Source: UBA9300 sp032260385 (GTDB lineage Bacteria; Bacteroidota; Bacteroidia; Bacteroidales; VadinHA17). Taken from it: DNA of 64,000 nucleotides. The translations under genes and the position numbers were made by a program. A model generated the notes under the pieces. The model was given only the letters and a program-made list of their open reading frames with translations, made no database searches and was not told the DNA's origin. Shown here piece after piece: positions 58,761 to 64,000 of this stretch. The stretch spans positions 24,281 to 88,280 of the forward strand of contig JAVVEL010000008.1 of the NCBI GenBank assembly GCA_032260385.1. Reading direction: 5' to 3'. Each line of letters begins with the position of its first letter. Position 1 is the first letter of the stretch.

Positions 58761-58788
58761 TACCGGTAATATTCGAATATTAGTTTTG
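58761..58788 (+). promoter_or_regulatory. Palindromes and -7 element TAGTTTTG before the small unknown gene
   Basis: TACCGGTA (58761-58768) and the perfect 14-bp palindrome AATATTCGAATATT (58768-58781) run directly into TAGTTTTG (58781-58788), an exact TAnnTTTG match. This looks like a promoter with an overlapping operator, about 60 bp before the ATG. Confidence 0.5.
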
Positions 58789-58847
58789 TTTATTAATTTT
58801 GAGCCCGAAGGGATTAATTCACGGCAAACGATAGTCTATAATATACG

Positions 58848-59180
58848 ATGAACATTAAACCGCTTTATAAATCTGACAATAAAATCCTGGTAGGTCTTGA
58901 TGATGACTTCAGGGAAGTATGCTTACTGGATGGACTTGTGATGATTATTGATCTGGACAGAAGAGAGGCTGTTCACCCCCCATGGAGCGGTCAGAAAATC
59001 CTGACGGAAGGTAATTATACCCCTATAATGACACATCAGAAAGACAAATACAGAAAAAAAATTAAGAAAGCATTCAAGAAAAGAAAGATAGCTGAAATAG
59101 AAAAGCAACTTAAAAGCCCCACCCGGGAAGCGATTGACTCCCTTATCTGGAAACCTGAACGCCTGGAAGCGGGCATTTAA
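58848..59180 (+). CDS. Small protein of unknown function
   Basis: 110-aa soluble protein that I do not recognise. The N-terminal half is beta-rich (NKILVGLDDDFREVCLLDG, VMIIDLDRREAVHPP). The C-terminal half is a strongly basic helix (KDKYRKKIKKAFKKRKIAEIEKQ) ending in a short acidic/hydrophobic tail. It has no signal, no membrane helix and no cysteine pair except one Cys. It has its own promoter with a palindrome. The basic helix suggests nucleic-acid or ribosome contact, but this is only a guess. Confidence 0.65.
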   Translation: MNIKPLYKSDNKILVGLDDDFREVCLLDGLVMIIDLDRREAVHPPWSGQKILTEGNYTPIMTHQKDKYRKKIKKAFKKRKIAEIEKQLKSPTREAIDSLIWKPERLEAGI

Positions 59181-59244
59181 TAAAATTATCTTTATAAGCC
59201 CCTATTATAAGCAGCATCAGTGTAAATGAGCCCTTGCAGGCCGG

Positions 59245-60465
59245 TTATAAAGCATGGTCAAGTGCACTTATCAGCCTGTCTGCCTCATCCTGGCTGTTAT
59301 AGTGGACCATCGATATTCTTACCACGCCGTTTTGTTTGTGCAGGCCAAGGTCTTGAATAAGCCGGTAAGCATAGAAATGCCCCCACCTTATTGCCACCTT
59401 CTTTTCATCGGTCTTTAGCGTAATCTCCCTGCTATCACGGTTCTTCTGTACGAAAGATATTGTTGGCACACGTATGCCAGAGTTATATTCCACGGGGCCA
59501 ATAATTTTAATATCATTTCGGGCATTCAGGTAGTCAAGCACTTTTCCGGATAATCCTTCCTCATGTTCGGCTATCAGGTTATATATATAGTTAAACTTTT
59601 CCTTCCGCTTATCATCGCCTTTATACCCATGTTTATCAGCCAGATCAGCAAAATAATCGGGGAGTGCACTCAGCCCATGGCAGAACTCAAAATTGTAATT
59701 GCCCGGCTGAAATTTATACGGAGGCTCCTTTATAAAGAAGTGGTTAAATCCTGGCAGAGCATTCAGAATATCCAACTTACCATACATCATTGCGTAATGG
59801 GGTCCGTAAGTCTTATAAAAACTGAAAACGATGAAGTCGACATCAGTTTCCTTTACGTCAATCAGGCGATGAGGAGTATACGCTACCGCGTCAACGCATA
59901 CCAGTGCCCCGTATTTATGAGCTGTTCGGGTGAATTCCTTTACCGGGTTAAGCATCCCCAGCACATTAGAGGCTGCTGTGAAAGCCACCAGTTTCGTTTT
60001 TTCCGTAAGCAGGTCCTCGAGGTCTTCCTTCTCCAGTGCAAGAGTGTCGGGGTTTAACCTCCATTCTTTAATTTTAAACCCGTAATTTTGAAGGTCTCTC
60101 CATGCACCTATATTGGCTTCATGGTCACAATTTGTTACAATTATCTCATCCCCGTCCCTCAGTATGCGTCTGAAATTATCTGCCAGTATCTTTACCAGCA
60201 ACGAGGTTGACGATCCCATTATTATTTCTTTCGGACTGTCGGCATTTATCCATTCTGCAAGCTTCCTGTGTGCTTCATCGTGCCTTTCTTCGGCAAGCAC
60301 AGAGTGAGGGTAGGAGCCGTCCAGCTGCACATTTGAAGTGTAGAAATGTTCATTTATCCTGTCAACTACCGGCCTGGCTATCTGTGAGCCACCGGCATTG
60401 TCAAAAAGCACCCAGTCGGTTTCGAGTCCCGGAAACTGTGATCTGATGTAGTTGAGATTTAGCAT
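59245..60465 (-). CDS. Cysteine-desulfurase-like PLP enzyme (class V aminotransferase fold)
   Basis: 406-aa fold-type I PLP enzyme resembling the VC1184 group of cysteine-desulfurase-like proteins. The PLP Lys lies in FSFYKTYGPHYAMM, the PLP Asp in VCVDAVAYTPHR, and the N-terminal FDNAGGSQIARPV is typical. The region that in SufS/IscS carries the catalytic Cys (R-x-G-H-x-C) reads RWGHFYAYR, without Cys, so true desulfurase activity is doubtful. A lyase or epimerase-like reaction is possible. No suf or isc gene is adjacent. Octamer repeats lie in its leader. Confidence 0.87.
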   Translation of the reverse strand: MLNLNYIRSQFPGLETDWVLFDNAGGSQIARPVVDRINEHFYTSNVQLDGSYPHSVLAEERHDEAHRKLAEWINADSPKEIIMGSSTSLLVKILADNFRRILRDGDEIIVTNCDHEANIGAWRDLQNYGFKIKEWRLNPDTLALEKEDLEDLLTEKTKLVAFTAASNVLGMLNPVKEFTRTAHKYGALVCVDAVAYTPHRLIDVKETDVDFIVFSFYKTYGPHYAMMYGKLDILNALPGFNHFFIKEPPYKFQPGNYNFEFCHGLSALPDYFADLADKHGYKGDDKRKEKFNYIYNLIAEHEEGLSGKVLDYLNARNDIKIIGPVEYNSGIRVPTISFVQKNRDSREITLKTDEKKVAIRWGHFYAYRLIQDLGLHKQNGVVRISMVHYNSQDEADRLISALDHAL

Positions 60466-60471
60466 GTTTAA

Positions 60472-60524
60472 AGTTTAGAGGTTTAGAATTTGTTGAACTG
60501 TTTAATCGTGTAATCGTTGAATCG
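60472..60524. repeat. GTTTAGA octamers, TTGTTGAAC and TTTAATCG octamers
   Basis: AGTTTAGA and GGTTTAGA (60472-60487), then TTGTTGAAC (60490-60498), then TTTAATCG, TGTAATCG and TTGAATCG (60501-60524). It combines the repeat units seen separately upstream of the beta-lactamase-like and racemase genes. Confidence 0.6.
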
Positions 60525-60545
60525 GGTATATGTTTGTAAATATTA

Positions 60546-62810
60546 CTATTTTATATCCTCAAAGAGCTTCCATTCAGGTGGATCGAGACCCAGGAGGTGC
60601 TTCACAAAGAAATCCCTTCGTTTATGCTCGCCGTAGTCACCGCCGCTTGAGTGCCTCATGCCGGGGACAAAGAGATAGTCAAAATCCTTTTTTGCTTTAA
60701 TCAGGGCATCGACCACCTGCACTGTTGAGGCAGGGTCTACGTTATCATCCATCTCACCGTTTATTAAAAGGAGTTTGCCTTCAAGCTTGTGGGCATTCTC
60801 AACATTTGACGATTCGGCATATTCAGGGCCTACAGGCCATCCCATCCACTGCTCGTTCCACCATATCTTATCCATGCGGTTATCATGACAGCCACAGGAT
60901 GACACTCCCACCTTGTAAAACTCGGGGTGGAAGAGGAGGGCCCCGGTTGAATTCTGCCCCCCGGCTGATGTCCCGTAGATGCCCACACGGGAAAGGTCCA
61001 TCTCAGGATATTTTTCAGCTGCGGCTTTCATCCACATTATCCTATCTGGGAAGCCTGCATCTTTTATGTTCTGAAAACATACATCATGAAAGGCCTTTGA
61101 CCTGTTTGATGTGCCCATCCCGTCTATCTGGACCAGGATAAAACCCAGCTCGGCCAGTGAATGCATATTACCGAGGTAGGGCCTGAAAGATTTAGGCACA
61201 AAGCTGCTGTGCGGACCTGCATAGATGTATTCAATAACGGGATATTTTTTTGAAGGATCAAAGCCAAGAGGCCTGATAATTATGCCCCAGATATCAGTTT
61301 CGCCGTCTCTTCCTTTTGCTACAAACACTTCGGGGGCTCTCCATCCTTCTGCTTTAAGCTCAGTAATATCAGCTTCTTCAAGTTTCATTACCCCGGCTCC
61401 GGTAATAGTCTTTCTTAGTACGGCAACAGGTGGGGTGTCGACTGTTGACCAGGTGTCAACAAAGTACTTCCTGTCAGGGGAGAAATAAGCATCGTGAGTT
61501 CCATAGCCATCAGTCAGCTTACGAAGGCCCGATCCGTCAAAATTTACTGTATAGTAGTTGATATAATAGGGATCTCCTTCCTCCCTGCCGCTTGCCATGA
61601 ATATTATCTGCCTCTTAAGGGTGTCTACATATTCAACGTCCCTGACCACCCATTCTCCTCTTGTTATCTGGTTTTTTATCCTCCCGCTTTCTCCGTCATA
61701 GAGGTAGAGATGGTTCCACCCATCCCTTTCGGACGCCCAGATAATTTCACTGCCGTCATTAACATTGTAACGGTACCTTTTACCGCTATAATCTATAAAT
61801 GTTTCTGCTTCCTCGTTTATTATGATTTTTTGTTCTCCTGTTTCAGCATTGATTTTTATGATCTGATAGACCTGGTGGCCTCTCTGATTGTATTCGTATG
61901 TCAGTGATTTACTGTCAGTGCTCCATCTGTACCTTCCAACTGAATACTGGTTTGGTATTATTGCTTCATCCACCCTTATATGCCTTTTTGAACTTATGTC
62001 AAATATCTGTGGATAATGTTGCGGCAGTGCATCCCCGGGTTTGGTATATTCATATGAATGATGTTTAGGTTGGATCTGGTCGTCGGGTGACGATTCAATA
62101 TAGTGGATTATATGTTTTTCAGCCGGCTTCACCCTGTATGCCATGATCTTTTTGGAATCGGGCGACCATTCCATATACGATGAATAGTATGCGCCAATTC
62201 CTCCGTCATAACTGAGCCTGTATTCTTCCCCGCTTTTTTTATCTCTAATATGCAGGTTATAATCTTCGATGTATGCTTCCCACTTACTGTCAGGAGAAGA
62301 TACGGGGTCGTTCGACAGTTCATCCCTGCTGTCCCACACCCATCCCCTGTTGCCTCTCCTCCTGTCATTTTGCCTTTCCCCGCTTTCCAGTTTATAGGAT
62401 GGAAGTTTACACGTCCATTCAACATCATTCCAGATAAATGTAAAACTTTTCAGGTCTTCATTGAAAGTGACCCTCCTTATGGGCAGTCTGTCCGGCCTGA
62501 TGGCGCTGTCTGATATTTCTGACATCTCTTTGGCCAGCCTTTCAGTCTTGAATGCTTCCTTTTTGGTCAGCTTCACAGGATCAACAACAACATATTCAAC
62601 ACCTGAAGGTGTCTGATTCTCATATGTAAACACATTTGTTTCACCTGCCCACGTGGGCCTTACATCACCATACCACATTTTGTTCCTGAACTGTTCAGCC
62701 AGGCTGTCTGCCCTATTGTAGTCGGCCACGCTCACCTGTGACATGACCGGCAATAATATTACTGCATTGAAAAATAATCCCGTAATTACTCTGGTTAAAA
62801 TCTGCTTCAT
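60546..62810 (-). CDS. S9 family dipeptidyl-peptidase IV-like protease, secreted
   Basis: 754-aa exported prolyl-oligopeptidase-family enzyme. Signal peptide (1-25, ending VMSQ); N-terminal eight-bladed beta-propeller (DPP IV N domain, about 90-510, with several SPDSK/SPDRK-type motifs); C-terminal alpha/beta-hydrolase with Ser615 in YGTSAGGQN, Asp688 in GEMDDNVD and His720 in GMRHSSGG. The nucleophile motif is GTSAGG instead of the common GWSYGG, a variation seen in Bacteroidota S9 peptidases. It releases dipeptides from peptides, probably in the periplasm. A TATTTTTG promoter lies just upstream, and it is divergent from the LemA gene. Confidence 0.92.
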   Translation of the reverse strand: MKQILTRVITGLFFNAVILLPVMSQVSVADYNRADSLAEQFRNKMWYGDVRPTWAGETNVFTYENQTPSGVEYVVVDPVKLTKKEAFKTERLAKEMSEISDSAIRPDRLPIRRVTFNEDLKSFTFIWNDVEWTCKLPSYKLESGERQNDRRRGNRGWVWDSRDELSNDPVSSPDSKWEAYIEDYNLHIRDKKSGEEYRLSYDGGIGAYYSSYMEWSPDSKKIMAYRVKPAEKHIIHYIESSPDDQIQPKHHSYEYTKPGDALPQHYPQIFDISSKRHIRVDEAIIPNQYSVGRYRWSTDSKSLTYEYNQRGHQVYQIIKINAETGEQKIIINEEAETFIDYSGKRYRYNVNDGSEIIWASERDGWNHLYLYDGESGRIKNQITRGEWVVRDVEYVDTLKRQIIFMASGREEGDPYYINYYTVNFDGSGLRKLTDGYGTHDAYFSPDRKYFVDTWSTVDTPPVAVLRKTITGAGVMKLEEADITELKAEGWRAPEVFVAKGRDGETDIWGIIIRPLGFDPSKKYPVIEYIYAGPHSSFVPKSFRPYLGNMHSLAELGFILVQIDGMGTSNRSKAFHDVCFQNIKDAGFPDRIMWMKAAAEKYPEMDLSRVGIYGTSAGGQNSTGALLFHPEFYKVGVSSCGCHDNRMDKIWWNEQWMGWPVGPEYAESSNVENAHKLEGKLLLINGEMDDNVDPASTVQVVDALIKAKKDFDYLFVPGMRHSSGGDYGEHKRRDFFVKHLLGLDPPEWKLFEDIK

Positions 62811-62833
62811 ATTTTTATCTTTTTTGGCTTATT

Positions 62834-62841
62834 CAAAAATA
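62834..62841 (-). promoter_or_regulatory. -7 element TATTTTTG for the S9 peptidase
   Basis: Exact minus-strand TAnnTTTG match 23 bp upstream of the start codon. Confidence 0.5.
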
Positions 62842-62904
62842 AGTTATTTTTACTGTATCGCCGTATTTCCATGGGTATGTTATTTAGCGATAAAAACTGA
62901 TTTA

Positions 62905-63501
62905 ATGACTTACTTAATTATAGTTGTATCTCTTCTCTTTCTTATCCTTATTACTGGAATAGCTATTTACAATTCGCTGGTAAGGAAGAAGAATGATGTT
63001 GAGAATGCCTTTGCTTCAATAGATGTGATGCTGAAGAAAAGGTATAACCTTATACCCGCCATAGTCGATGCGGTTAAGGGCTATATGAGGCATGAGAGGG
63101 ATCTGCTTACGGAGATTACCATGCTGCGGGCAAAGGCACTGACAGATGACCTGTCCAACGAGGATCGTGTAATTGTTGAAAACAGGATACAGAAAGCGAT
63201 GTCTGAAATACTTGTTGCTGTGGAGAACTATCCTGACCTGAAGGCAAGCGAGAATTTCCTCCATCTGCAGAGATCGCTTAACGAGGTGGAGGAGCAGCTG
63301 GCAGCCTCAAGGAGGTTCTTTAATGCTGCAGTAACTTTGTATAATAACAGTGTTGAAGTGTTTCCATCCAATGTAATTGCTTCAATGATGAATTTCCGCA
63401 GGAGGACACTGTTTGAAATACCGGAATCAGAAAGGGAGAAGATGACTGCCGAAGCACTACTGGAAAAAGACAAATTCAAAGAAGCTGATGAACAATTATA
63501 G
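62905..63501 (+). CDS. LemA-family membrane protein
   Basis: 198-aa LemA protein: one N-terminal membrane helix (MTYLIIVVSLLFLILITG) and a cytosolic four-helix coiled-coil domain with the family motifs YNSLVRKKNDVENAFASIDVMLKKRYNLIPAIVDAVKGY and FNAAVTLYNNSVEVFPSN. The longest frame extends 54 codons upstream without a sensible signal and was trimmed. It overlaps the following DUF3137 gene by 14 bp. LemA-DUF3137 pairs are common; their role in envelope homeostasis is not settled. Confidence 0.93.
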   Translation: MTYLIIVVSLLFLILITGIAIYNSLVRKKNDVENAFASIDVMLKKRYNLIPAIVDAVKGYMRHERDLLTEITMLRAKALTDDLSNEDRVIVENRIQKAMSEILVAVENYPDLKASENFLHLQRSLNEVEEQLAASRRFFNAAVTLYNNSVEVFPSNVIASMMNFRRRTLFEIPESEREKMTAEALLEKDKFKEADEQL

Positions 63502-64000
63502 AAACTTTCGGGAGTTCTACGAAAAAGAACTGCTGCCCGATCTGGAAGAAATTGACAGGAAAAGGAAGACTGTGGACAGGAGGGTAATTACTGTCTTGAT
63601 GCTAACCGTCGCCGTAATTATTACGGAAGTAATTCTATTTCCTAAGGACAATGAGGCCCTGCGTGTGATGATTCCCATGCTTACGGGGGTGGCCGCACTT
63701 ATCATTATTAGCATCTTCAGCAAGAGCTACCGGGAGGAGTATAAGAAGAGGATCATTGCCAGGATAGCAAATTTTGTGGATGAGGGACTCACTTACACCC
63801 CGGAGGGCACTGTGCCCAGGTCTGAATTTGTGAAAAGTGATATCTTCCCCCTTTCGTGTGATAGTTATAAGGGAGAGGATCATTTCAGGGGCAAGCTGGG
63901 CAAGACAGACATAGAATTCTCCGAGGTGGTGGCAAAGCACAGGAATACAAGCGGCAGCGGGTCAAATAAGAAAGACAGTTATTCGATAATCTTCAGGGGA
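63488..64000 (+). CDS. DUF3137-domain membrane protein, N-terminal part (cut by window end)
   Basis: 171 codons of an open frame that runs off the right edge. It begins MNNYRNFREFYEKELLPDLE, followed by a positively charged segment, two membrane helices (about 34-53 and 64-81) and then a cytosolic part with SYKGEDHFRGKLGKTDIEFSE, the signature of DUF3137 proteins. The start lies inside the end of lemA (14-bp overlap), so translation is probably coupled. The function is unknown; its partner is the LemA protein. Confidence 0.87.
   Translation, partial: MNNYRNFREFYEKELLPDLEEIDRKRKTVDRRVITVLMLTVAVIITEVILFPKDNEALRVMIPMLTGVAALIIISIFSKSYREEYKKRIIARIANFVDEGLTYTPEGTVPRSEFVKSDIFPLSCDSYKGEDHFRGKLGKTDIEFSEVVAKHRNTSGSGSNKKDSYSIIFRG

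Overview
The window comes from a member of the Bacteroidota, most likely an anaerobic or facultative Bacteroidales/Marinilabiliales-type organism. The evidence is a giant surface protein with a type IX secretion (T9SS) type-B C-terminal domain next to a PorP/SprF-family gene, many Bacteroidota-type lipoproteins, an RprX/RprY-like two-component pair, and repeated exact matches to the Bacteroidota -7 promoter element TAnnTTTG in front of tRNAs and several operons. Shine-Dalgarno sequences are mostly absent, as expected for the phylum.

Layout. 1-10.5 kb: the end of folC, a UshA-like nucleotidase, an aldo/keto reductase, a lipocalin-like lipoprotein plus TonB receptor, a secreted CocE-type hydrolase flanked by heptanucleotide tandem repeats, a coiled-coil lipoprotein and a lipoprotein phosphoesterase. 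10.5-11.4 kb: a repeat-rich intergenic region with tRNA-Val. 11.4-22.8 kb: a 2647-aa repeat adhesin, a PorP/SprF protein, a beta-helix lipoprotein and a nuclease-family protein. 22.8-34.9 kb: housekeeping genes (CCA-adding enzyme, thioredoxin, xseA/xseB, dnaK, panB, a pseudouridine synthase). Two TPR sensor kinases lie inside the xse operon, with every junction overlapping. 35-43 kb: a two-component pair, cdd, a LysM glucosaminidase, fmt, ribBA and an LptF/G permease. 43.5-49.9 kb: tRNA-Met with structured repeats, a START-like protein, two TPM proteins, a lipoprotein racemase, a serine beta-lactamase-like protein and an MBL-fold protein. 50-59 kb: the most unusual region (below). 59-64 kb: a cysteine-desulfurase-like protein, an S9 peptidase, LemA and a truncated DUF3137 gene.

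The unusual system (about 50.1-58.7 kb). Four genes form a membrane electron-transfer module: a periplasmic-binding-protein domain fused through a membrane helix to a glycine-cleavage-H-like domain; a Tat-exported HybA/NrfC-like four-cluster ferredoxin; a HybB/NrfD-like quinone-interacting membrane protein; and a second membrane-anchored H-like protein sharing the same C-terminal extension. No molybdopterin or hydrogenase catalytic subunit is encoded in the window. Next come a histidine kinase whose extracytoplasmic sensor carries one CXXCH and one CX4CH haem-c type motif, a sigma-54 activator with GAFTGA, and an archaemetzincin-type metalloprotease. A sigma-54-like -24/-12 promoter and upstream inverted repeats precede the first gene, so the inferred circuit is redox/haem sensing, then the sigma-54 activator, then the electron-transfer operon. 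The function is unknown to me.

A second unexpected signal is a pair of about 120-nt structured elements directly 3' of the two tRNA genes. Each has a long closing inverted repeat enclosing three hairpins, and the middle hairpins share the core AAGCTTGCTT. Starts were adjusted where the longest open frame ran upstream of a clear signal peptide, Tat signal or conserved domain start. Frames starting at TTG were usually moved to the first convincing ATG.
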